A DNA stretch of 64,000 bases from Nostoc sp. JL33 (GTDB lineage: Bacteria; Cyanobacteriota; Cyanobacteriia; Cyanobacteriales; Nostocaceae): NCBI RefSeq assembly GCF_017114985.1, contig NZ_JABXKP010000077.1:60241-124240 (forward strand), in the 5' to 3' direction. Positions within the stretch are counted from its first letter, which is position 1; each line of letters begins with the position of its first letter. Both the position numbers and the translations under genes were made by a program. Below are positions 26,937 through 36,350 of the stretch, piece by piece. Under the pieces are notes generated by a model that did not search any database, had not been told where the DNA came from, and saw only the letters and a list, made by a program, of their open reading frames with translations.

Positions 26937-27111
26937 CCCGGATTTCTCACAAAGGTTTAAACGATTAGCCCAAAACGCTTATGCCACTTAGACTTGAGAT
27001 AAAATCCCCCGTTCACATACTGCTGTGATTCATGCAGTGTCTAAAACGCTCAAAATCTAAGCCTGATAAAGGTTTGGTCATAGCGATCGCACCGCTTGTG
27101 AGAAATGCGGG
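26937..27111. mobile_element. MITE-like element with 16-bp terminal inverted repeats
   Basis: The ends are CCCGGATTTCTCACAA (26937-26952) and TTGTGAGAAATGCGGG (27096-27111), which match as inverted repeats at 15 of 16 positions. The 175-bp interior has no ORF. No clear target duplication was seen beyond a possible TAA. The rest of the 26440-27276 spacer shows no gene; it is AT-rich and carries the promoter of the small peptide. Confidence 0.65.
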
Positions 27112-27276
27112 GTAAATAGAGCAACCATTTCAAATCCCTCTCATAGCTTATTCCATAATACTTTTGAATGCGTGAATGCGTGACTTCCGCCTTGCAGTAC
27201 TAGTAAGTATAAGTATATTTTTATCAAGTAAAAATACTTACTAAATTCAGTTACCTTCCTAATTACCCTTGGTTAA

Positions 27277-29487
27277 TTAAGCAAACTCGTAACGATTTTT
27301 ACCCAGGCGCTTGGCACGGTACATTGCTGCATCGGCTTGTTTGATCAAAGTTTCACTGTCTTGACTGTTGTATGGGTAGACACTAATGCCAATACTGGCA
27401 GAGACTCGGATTCTATTGCCGTCCAAAACAATTGGCTTGTTAATGCTGCTTAAAATTTTTTCGGCGACTTTAGCAGCTATTTGAACATTAGGAATTCCCC
27501 GTAAAATCACAGTAAATTCATCACCACCCAAACGAGAAACTCTATCACTAGCGCGTAAAGAGTTGCTGAGTCGTCCAGCAATAGTCATTAGCAAGCGATC
27601 GCCCATCTCGTGCCCCAGAGTATCATTGATTTGCTTAAAGCCATCTAGATCAATAAACAGCAGCCCCACCAAGAAGTTGTTGTATTGTGCCCAATGTAAC
27701 GACTCGTAAAGTTGTTCAGCAAAAAATTTGCGATTGGATAAACCGGTCAGGGGATCGTGATCTGCTAAATAGCGCAAGTGGTCTTCTTTGAGTTTTAATT
27801 CATTGTTAGAGCGGAATAGTTCAGCAGCAGTACGCTTGAGATGTTCCTCCTTGAGCTTGCGCTGAGTAATATCTCGGATGACCCCAACTAAAAAGGAATT
27901 GCCAGCTGCGTCTTTGTGGAGCGATCGCTTAGTGGCAATTTTATGAGTCTGACCAGCGGCATTTGTAAATTCTTCTTCATGTTCCTGGGGTTGCTTAGTC
28001 TGAAAAACAAGCTCATCCTGTTGTCGAAATACATCAGCTTCATGTTTAGGGAAAAAGTCATAATCTGACTTTTCAATTAACAACCTATTCGGATAACCAA
28101 TAAATTGACAATACGCCTCATTTAAAACGATCCATTGGTGTTGTTGATTTTTCACAAAAATTGGATCAGAAATCGTGTTGATTACGTGATACAAAAATTC
28201 TTTGGAACGTTTCCCCTCTTGTTGGATATGGGCAATATGACTGATCATCCAAATAGCTGAACTGCCAAAGCTAAACACTGAGGGAATGAGCGGTATCCAC
28301 CAACCATATAAGAAAGCTAGATACGCACTCAGGGTTAATACAAAACAAGAAACTAGGATACTCAGCAGGCTTATAATTGCGTGTCCTATCCGCAATGTGG
28401 TAATGGCTCCCAGATAAGACCAGATAAAAATCCACAAGTATTCCACTAAGTCAGGCCACACTTTGAGTAATGGTCGTCCTTGCAAAGCAGCTGAGATTAA
28501 CTCACTAATAAAATAAGCTTGCAGTTGAATTCCAGGTACAGTCTTTGCCGTACCCATTAGACTGCTGGAGTAGGGAATGAATACAAAATCCTGGACACTG
28601 GGTGCAGTGGAGCCAATGAGTATAATCCGATCTTTGATTAAGTTTTCTTTGACTTGATCAGCTAGTACATCTGTTATAGATACCTGGGTAAAAGGATAAA
28701 ATTCTCCAGATGAACTTTGATATTTGGGTTTGGGAAAATTGGTCAAAATTTGGTAGCCTTTATCATCAGCTGCCACATAAGCACCATCATTAGCCTCAAA
28801 ACGAGTAAATACTGCCTTACCTAATTGCAAATACTCAGGGTTTATTTTTGCTTTGGTGGGAGTAATTTCCTCTGACTTTAAATACAATAAAGCCAACTTC
28901 ATGGCAAAACTTTCGTGTACCTGATCATCAACGTACCAATACAACAAACTGCGACGTACTTTACCATCAAGATCAAATACCACATTGTTAAAGCCCACTT
29001 GATCCTGATTCAGTCCCGGTGGAGGCGAAACACTAAAGTTTTTGTTTTTGTCATTTGTTAGGAGTTCAATACCAATCAAGTTGGGCATTGATTTATAAGC
29101 ATTACGCAGTTCTTGATTACCAGTCTTTACTGGGAAATTTCTGTAGATATCTAAGCCAATAGCACGAGGTTTGTGGACGTTTAATTTTTGCAATAACTGG
29201 GCAATCTTTATATCTGGAATTGGCCACGAACCTACTTTGTCTAAATAGGTTTCATCAATCACTACGATCGTAATACGCTCTTCTGGCGGTTCATCTGGAC
29301 GTAAGCGAAAAAATTGATCCAAAGCTGCCAACTCCAAAGCTTGCAATAATCCGATGGAGTGCAAAACCAGGATGAAGGCTGCAATGCTGGCGGCAATAAT
29401 CAATTCTCTGTGTCCCCGACTAAGCGATTGTTTCAGTCTAAAGATTAATTTTACAAAATGGTTGCCTAGCTGCTGATTCATTCCCAT
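27277..29487 (-). CDS. CHASE2-PAS-GGDEF diguanylate cyclase
   Basis: A 736-residue membrane sensor. A transmembrane helix near residues 30-50 is followed by an extracytoplasmic CHASE2 domain (RLRPDEPPEERITIVVIDE to ~330). Three hydrophobic helices (~340-420) lead to a cytoplasmic PAS domain (~430-545, with FLVGVIRDITQRK closing it) and a GGDEF domain (HDPLTGLSNRKFF; RLGGDEFTVIL). The inhibitory site RASD lies five residues before GGDEF, so product inhibition is expected. It should synthesise c-di-GMP in response to an external signal. Confidence 0.94.
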   Translation of the reverse strand: MGMNQQLGNHFVKLIFRLKQSLSRGHRELIIAASIAAFILVLHSIGLLQALELAALDQFFRLRPDEPPEERITIVVIDETYLDKVGSWPIPDIKIAQLLQKLNVHKPRAIGLDIYRNFPVKTGNQELRNAYKSMPNLIGIELLTNDKNKNFSVSPPPGLNQDQVGFNNVVFDLDGKVRRSLLYWYVDDQVHESFAMKLALLYLKSEEITPTKAKINPEYLQLGKAVFTRFEANDGAYVAADDKGYQILTNFPKPKYQSSSGEFYPFTQVSITDVLADQVKENLIKDRIILIGSTAPSVQDFVFIPYSSSLMGTAKTVPGIQLQAYFISELISAALQGRPLLKVWPDLVEYLWIFIWSYLGAITTLRIGHAIISLLSILVSCFVLTLSAYLAFLYGWWIPLIPSVFSFGSSAIWMISHIAHIQQEGKRSKEFLYHVINTISDPIFVKNQQHQWIVLNEAYCQFIGYPNRLLIEKSDYDFFPKHEADVFRQQDELVFQTKQPQEHEEEFTNAAGQTHKIATKRSLHKDAAGNSFLVGVIRDITQRKLKEEHLKRTAAELFRSNNELKLKEDHLRYLADHDPLTGLSNRKFFAEQLYESLHWAQYNNFLVGLLFIDLDGFKQINDTLGHEMGDRLLMTIAGRLSNSLRASDRVSRLGGDEFTVILRGIPNVQIAAKVAEKILSSINKPIVLDGNRIRVSASIGISVYPYNSQDSETLIKQADAAMYRAKRLGKNRYEFA

Positions 29488-29575
29488 TACCTAATAGGGA
29501 GAAATATTCTCTATTTCCTATAGCTATTAAGTATCGGACTAAAATAGCTCAAGCGGGAGTTAAATAGAGTTCCTA

Positions 29576-29701
29576 AGAGGATGTTTTAAAAGTCGTCTTT
29601 TCGGTAGCAAAACGTTCTTGATCCCGGCTAGCACATGGCGTGCGCTATCCGGGATCAAAAAGTGCCTAAAATCACAGCCAACCACTTTGAAAACAACCTC
29701 T
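29576..29701. mobile_element. MITE-like element with 18-bp inverted repeats and inner hairpin
   Basis: The ends AGAGGATGTTTTAAAAGT (29576-29593) and ACTTTGAAAACAACCTCT (29684-29701) match as inverted repeats at 16 of 18 positions. Inside, TTGATCCCGG (29618-29627) pairs with CCGGGATCAA (29649-29658). There is no ORF in its 126 bp. It lies in the 358-bp spacer between the diguanylate cyclase and VKOR genes, which otherwise shows nothing. Confidence 0.7.
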
Positions 29702-29845
29702 AAGAGTTTTTTCAACTCAGCAAGGTTCTTCAAGACATCGTGGTATTGACCCAGTTGACTATGGGGTGTGAACTACACCGTACCACTAGGTCAGTGTAGC
29801 CTTCCCAATTCATTGAAAACCGACGCTGATGCTGACTCAAGTCAA

Positions 29846-30829
29846 TTACTTGAAATACTTGAAGTTACGAGGGCCCGTGTAACCAGAAACTTTCGCTAGT
29901 TCCTCTAAGCTTTGGATTCCGCTATAGCTTTTACCATTGATTATCCAAGTGGGGAAGCCTTCAATTTTTGCGGCTTTACACACTTCTGCTATAACTTTCG
30001 ATCCATTAGGAAAGCACTCTACCTTAATATCATTGTTGATTATTTCCTCGGCTTCTTTACCAAAAAGCAGCTTTTGTTCATGGCAGTGAGGACACCAGTA
30101 AGCAGTATATTCCTTCGCCCCTACCTTTGCAAGCTGGCGTGCTAAGGCTATTTCTGCCTCACCAGAAGTAGTGGTAACTTCCCAACCGAATGCCGGGTTA
30201 GGATCTACCTTGGGAGTAAAGTTAATCTGTGCGGGTTGTCCAGGAGTTCCAGCTGTAACATCTGATTTATTCACGCCAGCATAGACGCCTAAAGTACCAA
30301 TCAGCGTCACCATTCCGACAATAATGGCGGTAAAAAAGATTTGTCCAATATCCTCCCAAGTCCGACCGATTATCGTCAGTACCAAAAGACTCAAAGAGAA
30401 CAAAGCTGAACCGATACAGTAAGGACAAGTAGCTTTAATTTGAGATGCCAGCACGTACATTAAGTAGCCGCTAAAGACAGACATAGCGATCGCACCCGCC
30501 AGCAGCAGAAACCACGTCCAATTTTCCAATTGTTTGCGGCGATTGTTTTCCCCTGAGTTGAATACCAAGGGAGCCAAAGCAAATATCACCATACTGGTGT
30601 ATGCCAAAAACCCAAACAAGGCTAATGGCTGGCCAAAAACCGTTGCCCAAGGACTGGAAAGCACATCATTACAACCCTTAGCACCAGCCTGTGCCACACA
30701 AGCTGCACTGCCTCCTGTTAACTTTTCTATGGTGAGATAAGCTGTTGTCAAGGCACCACATCCAGCGATCGCGGCAATCAATGGACGTGACCATTTATGA
30801 ATCCAAGGAGTAGAACGACGGCGAATCAT
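29846..30829 (-). CDS. VKOR-thioredoxin fusion (disulfide-bond formation)
   Basis: A 327-residue protein. Residues ~15-170 form the four-helix VKOR module: loop cysteines in SAACVAQAGAKGCNDVLSS and the redox CPYC at ~135-138. A fifth helix (~178-200) leads to a periplasmic/lumenal thioredoxin-like domain with AYWCPHCHEQ. The fusion oxidises substrate thiols and passes electrons to quinone, replacing DsbA-DsbB, and supports photosystem assembly in cyanobacteria. All four key cysteine pairs appear present. Confidence 0.94.
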   Translation of the reverse strand: MIRRRSTPWIHKWSRPLIAAIAGCGALTTAYLTIEKLTGGSAACVAQAGAKGCNDVLSSPWATVFGQPLALFGFLAYTSMVIFALAPLVFNSGENNRRKQLENWTWFLLLAGAIAMSVFSGYLMYVLASQIKATCPYCIGSALFSLSLLVLTIIGRTWEDIGQIFFTAIIVGMVTLIGTLGVYAGVNKSDVTAGTPGQPAQINFTPKVDPNPAFGWEVTTTSGEAEIALARQLAKVGAKEYTAYWCPHCHEQKLLFGKEAEEIINNDIKVECFPNGSKVIAEVCKAAKIEGFPTWIINGKSYSGIQSLEELAKVSGYTGPRNFKYFK

Positions 30830-30836
30830 AAATATT

Positions 30837-30967
30837 GGGGAATGGGGAATGGGGAATGGGGAATCGGGAATGGGGAATCGGGAATTGCGGAATCGGGAAT
30901 TGCGGAATCGGGAATAATAATTAATTGTTCGCTTCCTCCCCCTACTCCCTACTCCCCACTCCCCACT
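30837..30967. repeat. Tandem GGGAATG/CGGGAAT tract with inverted CCCTACT tract
   Basis: GGGGAATGGGGAATGGGGAA is followed by degenerate CGGGAATTGCGGAAT units. CCCTACTCCCTACTCCCC follows in the opposite sense and could pair with the first part. It fills the spacer between the VKOR and btpA genes. Confidence 0.8.
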
Positions 30968-30969
30968 CC

Positions 30970-31818
30970 CTAAGAATGTAACTTCACTTGTTCTGCTGAT
31001 TTGTTTTCACCTTTGGAGTTCCAATTGCGACGCGCGGCTTCCACAAATTGGCTGACGCGAATTGGATCAATTGGTTGCTCTATGCGTCCGTGACGTTTCA
31101 GGGAACTGGAAACTATTACACCATCTGCTGCCTGCATCAATGTATCAATATTTTCCCAATTAGCCCCACTACCGATGAACACTGGCGTGCCAGCTGCTGC
31201 ACCACAAGCGAGTTCCAAATCTTCTAAGTTAGGAGGGCTACCAGTAGCCCAGCCAGACAAAATAACCCCGTCCGCTAAACCCCTTTCAATGGTGTCTTTC
31301 ACGGCGACTGTGAGATTTGGAGAACTCAAAGGACGGGCGTGTTTCACCAACACATCGGCCAGGATTTTAACATCGCAGCCTAACTCCCGTCGATAGCGGA
31401 GTAGTTGATAGGCTTCTCCCTCAATTAATCCCTGATCGGTTGCCATCACCCCTGTGAGGACGTTGACGCGGATAAATTGCGCCTGCACACAGCTAGCGAT
31501 CGCCATTGCACTTTTGGCATCGTTTCGCAAAACATTTAAGCCCACAGGCAAAGTCACCAAATTCTGTATCCGCTGCACCACAATGGTCATGGCACTCACA
31601 ACCACTGGATCGACTTGGTTTTTGGTAAACGGCGCGTCGAAAAAATTCTCCACAATCAGACCGTCAACCCCTCCACTTGCCAGAGCTGCGGCTTCTTGTT
31701 CGGCGCGGTCAATCACCGCTTTTAGGCTACCTCCCCAACGCGGTGACGTAGGCAGTGGTAGCAGGTGAACCACGCCAATAATCGGTGAGCGAGTTTTAAA
31801 TATCTGATATAAGTCCAC
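30970..31818 (-). CDS. btpA: Photosystem I biogenesis protein BtpA
   Basis: About 282 residues from GTG 31818, preferred because it gives the usual BtpA start DLYQIFKTRSPIIGVVHLLPLP and has GAGG ~12 bases upstream; an ATG at 31914 would add 32 residues. It is a TIM-barrel-like protein with IGVVHLLPLPTSPRWGG, VDGLIVENFFDAPF, LPVGLNVLRNDAKSAMAIA, RVNVLTGVMATDQG and VFIGSGANWENI. BtpA is required for stable photosystem I reaction-centre proteins on thylakoid membranes. Confidence 0.93.
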   Translation of the reverse strand: MDLYQIFKTRSPIIGVVHLLPLPTSPRWGGSLKAVIDRAEQEAAALASGGVDGLIVENFFDAPFTKNQVDPVVVSAMTIVVQRIQNLVTLPVGLNVLRNDAKSAMAIASCVQAQFIRVNVLTGVMATDQGLIEGEAYQLLRYRRELGCDVKILADVLVKHARPLSSPNLTVAVKDTIERGLADGVILSGWATGSPPNLEDLELACGAAAGTPVFIGSGANWENIDTLMQAADGVIVSSSLKRHGRIEQPIDPIRVSQFVEAARRNWNSKGENKSAEQVKLHS

Positions 31819-32541
31819 GTCTTTAATCCGCCTCGCAAAGTCCAGAGTCCAGAATTTTTTGACTATTGAACGCCAGTTCAACGCCACTCCCCTTAAGATC
31901 GGGAAAATACGCACCAGACCGGCTCCTCTTGACCCTTGACTCTTGAGTTTTCATTAACTAATCAAATGTGTTTTATAATAGTTGGTTTACTGCCTCCTTC
32001 CTCCGATGGAAATGGGCGTGAAACCTCCCATAAGATATGTTAAGATAAAACTTGGCTACAAGAGGAGTTTGCCACTCACTAGACGCAAGGCAGCTTTCCG
32101 TGGTTTAGGCTCTCGTCCGCGCCCAGTCGTAGGACTTGCCAATCGCCAGGGTAGCATTACTGCTTTATAGGCGTAGTCGCTTTCGTCGATTTCCCTGAGG
32201 GTAGCGACTTCTCACAACAAGCCCTTTGGGCGGCTTCCCGATGGGTAGGTTAACAACGCACACGCTGCGGTAATATAAAATACCAATATGCGAATTGTTA
32301 AAAAACATTACAAGTGTCAAATGTACCCAAAGACACTTCAATTTACCCTGGGGAACAGATTGATAAAAATATCATAACATGACCTCTATTTTTATTATTG
32401 ATAGGGTCATAAGTCCACGGACAGTTGCTGACAGTGGGAATTTGCCAGTGTACTGTTTTCATGAGGATTCTGATAGGAAAAAAGCTTAATTTTGCGCCAG
32501 AATGTTTGACTACAAGAAAAAAATGAAGATATTTTCAAAAT
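31819..32541. other. Intergenic region between btpA and rimO
   Basis: About 720 bp that should hold the promoters of divergent btpA and rimO. A 62-codon ORF at 31982-32170 (Arg/Lys-rich, TTG start) has no recognised match and is not called. 32170-32280 contains repeat-like GC-rich pieces (AGGCGTAGTCGC, CCCTTTGGGCGGCTTCCCG). No RNA gene was recognised. Confidence 0.5.
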
Positions 32542-33861
32542 ATGGGTGACAAGCCAACAATTGCCATTTCTCACTTGGGCTGCGAGAAAAATCGAATTGA
32601 TACAGAACATATGCTAGGACTGCTTGTAGAAGCAGGGTACGGTGTAGATACAAACGAAGAGTTAGCAGATTACGTTATTGTTAATACATGTAGTTTTATT
32701 GAAGCAGCGAGACTTGAATCTGTCAGAACTTTGGTAGAACTGGCAGAGGCAAACAAAAAAATCGTAATCACGGGCTGTATGGCGCAACACTTCCAAGAAC
32801 AACTTTTGGAGGAGTTGCCTGAAGCAGTAGCGGTTGTGGGCACTGGCGATTATCACAAAATCGTAAATGTAATTGAGCGTGTAGAACAAGGTGAGCGGGT
32901 TAAACAGGTTAGTATTGAGCCAACCTACATTGCCGATGAAACTACACCGCGCTATCGCACTACAACCGAGGGCGTAGCTTACCTGCGGGTTGCGGAAGGA
33001 TGTGATTATCGTTGTGCATTTTGTATAATTCCTCATCTTCGAGGGAACCAGCGATCGCGTACTATTGAATCTATCGTCGCCGAAGCGGAGCAGTTAGTTA
33101 GTCAAGGGGTAAAGGAAATTATTCTAATTTCCCAAATCACGACTAATTACGGTCTAGATATTTACGGTCAGCCAAAATTAGCCGAATTACTTCGCGCTTT
33201 GGGGAAAGTAGATATACCGTGGATCAGAATGCATTACGCTTATCCCACGGGACTGACCCCAGATGTGATAGAGGCGATCCAACAAACACCCAACGTCTTG
33301 CCTTACCTGGATTTGCCCTTGCAGCATTCTCATCCAGAGATCCTCCGCGCCATGAACCGTCCTTGGCAAGGACGTGTAAATGATGGGATTATAGATCGCA
33401 TCAAAACGGCGCTACCAACAGCCGTACTGCGGACAACATTTATTGTTGGTTTCCCAGGAGAAACAAGCGAGCATTTTGAGCATCTACTAGAGTTTGTTCA
33501 ACGGCATGAATTCGACCATGTTGGTGTCTTCACCTTTTCCTCTGAGGAAGGAACCCCAGCTTACAAGTTGCCAAATCAGTTGCCCCAATTGGTGATGGAC
33601 GAGCGGCGATACCAACTTATGGAAATCCAGCAACCGATTTCCCAAAACAAAAATCAACAGGAAGTAGGCAAAATAGTTGATGTCCTGATTGAGCAAGAAA
33701 ATCCTGAAAGTGGTGAATTAATCGGTCGTTCAGGTAGATTTTCCCCAGAGGTTGATGGTCTGGTGTATGTCAAAGGCCAGGCAAAGTTAGGAACCATCGT
33801 GCCAATAGCGATTCACCACGCTGATACATACGACCTCTATGGTCAAGTAGTCAATAACTAA
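32542..33861 (+). CDS. rimO: Ribosomal protein S12 methylthiotransferase RimO
   Basis: A 439-residue radical-SAM enzyme. The N-terminal MTTase domain begins ISHLGCEKNRIDTEHMLG, with cysteines in VNTCSFI and TGCMAQ. The radical-SAM cluster is CDYRCAFC (~154-161). A TRAM domain follows at the C-terminus (IVDVLIEQENPESGELIGRS). The opening HLGCEKNRID separates RimO from MiaB. It methylthiolates an aspartate of ribosomal protein S12. Confidence 0.96.
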   Translation: MGDKPTIAISHLGCEKNRIDTEHMLGLLVEAGYGVDTNEELADYVIVNTCSFIEAARLESVRTLVELAEANKKIVITGCMAQHFQEQLLEELPEAVAVVGTGDYHKIVNVIERVEQGERVKQVSIEPTYIADETTPRYRTTTEGVAYLRVAEGCDYRCAFCIIPHLRGNQRSRTIESIVAEAEQLVSQGVKEIILISQITTNYGLDIYGQPKLAELLRALGKVDIPWIRMHYAYPTGLTPDVIEAIQQTPNVLPYLDLPLQHSHPEILRAMNRPWQGRVNDGIIDRIKTALPTAVLRTTFIVGFPGETSEHFEHLLEFVQRHEFDHVGVFTFSSEEGTPAYKLPNQLPQLVMDERRYQLMEIQQPISQNKNQQEVGKIVDVLIEQENPESGELIGRSGRFSPEVDGLVYVKGQAKLGTIVPIAIHHADTYDLYGQVVNN

Positions 33862-33947
33862 ATTGTCATTTGTCTTTTGTTAAATGACCCTTACGGGTTT
33901 GCCTTTCTGCTGAGGTATTTCCTCATGGGGGGTTTCCCCTAAGACTT

Positions 33948-33993
33948 TGCTGGCTGACTAATGACTAATGACTAATAACTAATGACTAATGAC
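33948..33993. repeat. Tandem GACTAAT tract upstream of the DEAD-box helicase
   Basis: GACTAATGACTAATGACTAA is repeated with slight variation and supplies an ATG at 33989 that is probably not used as a start. Confidence 0.8.
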
Positions 33994-34030
33994 TAATCCA
34001 AAAATCCTTACAAAAAATTTAGGAGAATTA

Positions 34031-35536
34031 ATGACTCTTTCATTTCAAGAATTAGGCATTTCCCAAGAACGTGTCGAACAACTAGAAAAAATCGGTTTCA
34101 CTGAACCGACTAACATTCAAATGCAAGCAATTCCTCAATTGCTAGCCGGTCGTGATGTCGTTGGTCAATCTCAAACTGGAACAGGCAAAACGGCAGCATT
34201 TTCACTGCCAATCATAGAGCGGCTGGATATTAATCAAAAAGCCGTGCAAGCCATAGTTTTAACACCAACTCGTGAATTAGCAATGCAAGTTCACGATGCG
34301 ATCGCTCAGTTCATCGGCGATGAAGGATTGCGGGTGTTAGCAATCTATGGTGGTCAATCAATTGACCGCCAAATGTTACAACTCAGACGTGGCGTTCACA
34401 TGGTCGTGGGTACACCAGGACGGGTGATCGATTTGCTCGATCGCGGCTGTTTAAAGCTCGATCAAGTGAAGTGGTTTGTGTTGGATGAAGCCGATGAAAT
34501 GTTGAGCATGGGCTTTATTGACGATGTGGTGAAAATCCTCTCCCAAGCGCCCGTAGATCGCCAAACAGCTTTATTCTCAGCAACAATGCCACCATCAATT
34601 CGGATGTTGGTGAACAAGTTCTTGCGATCGCCTGCAACTGTCACCGTTGAGCAGCCAAAAGCCTCTCCCAACAAGATTAATCAGGTAGCTTACTTGATCC
34701 CCCGCCACTGGACAAAAGCCAAAGCTTTACAGCCGATTCTGGAAATGGAAGATCCAGAAACAGCTTTAATCTTTGTCCGCACCAGACGCACAGCCGCAGA
34801 ACTCACCAGTCAGTTACAATCTGCTGGTCATAGTGTCGATGAATACCACGGAGACTTGTCCCAACAAGCGCGGGAACGCTTATTACTCAGATTCCGTAAC
34901 CGTCAAGTCCGTTGGGTGGTAGCAACTGATATTGCTGCACGAGGGTTAGATGTCGATCAACTCTCCCATGTGATCAACTACGACTTACCCGATAGCGCAG
35001 AAACCTACGTCCATCGCATTGGTCGTACTGGTCGTGCTGGTAAAGAAGGAACAGCAATTTCTTTAGTACAGCCATTTGAGCGGCGCAAGCAGCAAACATT
35101 TGAACGTCATAACCGCCAAAATTGGCAAGTATTGACGATTCCCACACGCGCACAGATTGAAGCAAAACACATTCTGAAATTGCAAGAACAGGTGCGAGAA
35201 GCTTTGACAGGTGAGCGTTTGGCTTCATTCTTGCCGATTGTCAGCGAACTGATTGAAGAATACGATGCTCAGGCGATCGCCGCAGCTGCACTGCAAATCG
35301 CTTACGATGAAACTCGTCCCGCTTGGTTGAACTCAGACGTGGAAATTCCCCAAGAGGAATCTTCCGCTCCCAAACCCAGACTGGGCAAGCGTCGCGAATC
35401 TTCCAGCGATCGCCCTCGTTCTGCATGGAAATCAGATAGCAGCAATGGAGATGAAGAAAGACATTCTTCTCCCAAGCCCAAACTGCGGACAAGTGGTCGT
35501 GAGTCTTCTGCATCCCCTAGTAAAAAGCTAGGTTAA
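34031..35536 (+). CDS. DEAD-box ATP-dependent RNA helicase (CrhR/DeaD-like)
   Basis: About 501 residues from ATG 34031, chosen because AGGAG lies seven bases before it; the in-frame ATG 33989 falls in the tandem repeat. Motifs in order: Q-motif FTEPTNIQMQAIP, SQTGTGKTAAF, TPTRELAMQ, TPGRVIDLL, VLDEADEML, SATMP, FVRTRRTAAEL, TDIAARGLDVD, YVHRIGRTGRAGKEG. A charged low-complexity tail follows from ~420. The cyanobacterial relative CrhR is a cold- and redox-responsive RNA unwinding enzyme. Confidence 0.93.
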   Translation: MTLSFQELGISQERVEQLEKIGFTEPTNIQMQAIPQLLAGRDVVGQSQTGTGKTAAFSLPIIERLDINQKAVQAIVLTPTRELAMQVHDAIAQFIGDEGLRVLAIYGGQSIDRQMLQLRRGVHMVVGTPGRVIDLLDRGCLKLDQVKWFVLDEADEMLSMGFIDDVVKILSQAPVDRQTALFSATMPPSIRMLVNKFLRSPATVTVEQPKASPNKINQVAYLIPRHWTKAKALQPILEMEDPETALIFVRTRRTAAELTSQLQSAGHSVDEYHGDLSQQARERLLLRFRNRQVRWVVATDIAARGLDVDQLSHVINYDLPDSAETYVHRIGRTGRAGKEGTAISLVQPFERRKQQTFERHNRQNWQVLTIPTRAQIEAKHILKLQEQVREALTGERLASFLPIVSELIEEYDAQAIAAAALQIAYDETRPAWLNSDVEIPQEESSAPKPRLGKRRESSSDRPRSAWKSDSSNGDEERHSSPKPKLRTSGRESSASPSKKLG

Positions 35537-35761
35537 CCTACAGCTAGGGAATCAGCTTCTTAGTCAACAGTTAATCAATTTTGGATTTTAGATTTGAGAT
35601 TTTTTCTTCAATCCGAAATCCAAATCTAAAATTGGCAAAGTTGAGAGTTAAGAGTCAAGAGTTAAGATTTTGACTTTAGACTCTTGACTTTTTGGCTTTT
35701 TGGGTAACTTTTTCTACCAGTTTGTAGCAAGATAAATTAAAGATGCATTCTTCGTGGTCTT

Positions 35762-36340
35762 ATGTTCACTATTCCAGACTTAGAGCAACTACAAGCAGAG
35801 CATCCAGAATGGCAGATGGAGCTAGTAGACGGAAATATACTTCTTATGGGGCCATCAGATTATGAATCACAAGAAATAGGTGCTGAGTTAGTTAGATTAC
35901 TCGGTAACTGGGTGCGCCCACAAAGACTAGGACGGGTGACTGGTTCTAGCGCTGGTTTTATTTTGCCTACCTTAGAAACTGAAAACGGTAAAGAAGCTGA
36001 GAACGAAAAACGAAATCTCCGCGCTCCTGATGTATCTTTTGTTCGTGCTGATAGACTGAAAACAAGCAAGCGCGATTTTGTGGAACTGGTGCCTGACTTG
36101 ATGGTAGAGATAAAATCTAAGTCAGACCGGATCAAACCACTCGTAGAAAAGATTCAGCTATTCCTACAACTTGGATGTACAGTTGGTATCTTGATTGATC
36201 CTGACAACTTGACGCTCACAGTTTATCGACTCAACCAAGAACCAATTCTCTTGCAGGACAACAACAAACTGACACTACCAGACTTACTACCAGGTTGGGA
36301 GCTAGTAGTGTCAGAACTGTGGCCGCCTGTGTTTGAATAG
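35762..36340 (+). CDS. Uma2-family (DUF820) putative nuclease
   Basis: A 192-residue protein with the PD-(D/E)XK pattern of the Uma2 family: LRAPDVSFVRADRL, VPDLMVEIKSKSD and the C-terminal VYRLNQEP block. LEQLQAEHPEWQMELVDGNILLM is the usual start. The family is greatly expanded in cyanobacteria; its biological role is not settled. Catalytic D/E/K appear intact. Confidence 0.9.
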   Translation: MFTIPDLEQLQAEHPEWQMELVDGNILLMGPSDYESQEIGAELVRLLGNWVRPQRLGRVTGSSAGFILPTLETENGKEAENEKRNLRAPDVSFVRADRLKTSKRDFVELVPDLMVEIKSKSDRIKPLVEKIQLFLQLGCTVGILIDPDNLTLTVYRLNQEPILLQDNNKLTLPDLLPGWELVVSELWPPVFE

Positions 36341-36350
36341 TTTAGAAATA

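Noticed and set aside
31982..32170. Basic 62-codon ORF between btpA and rimO
   Set aside because: TTG start, no recognised family, adjacent to repeat-like DNA; support too weak to call a gene.
33989..34030. Upstream ATG of the DEAD-box helicase
   Set aside because: It lies in the GACTAAT tandem repeat; ATG 34031 has a strong AGGAG.
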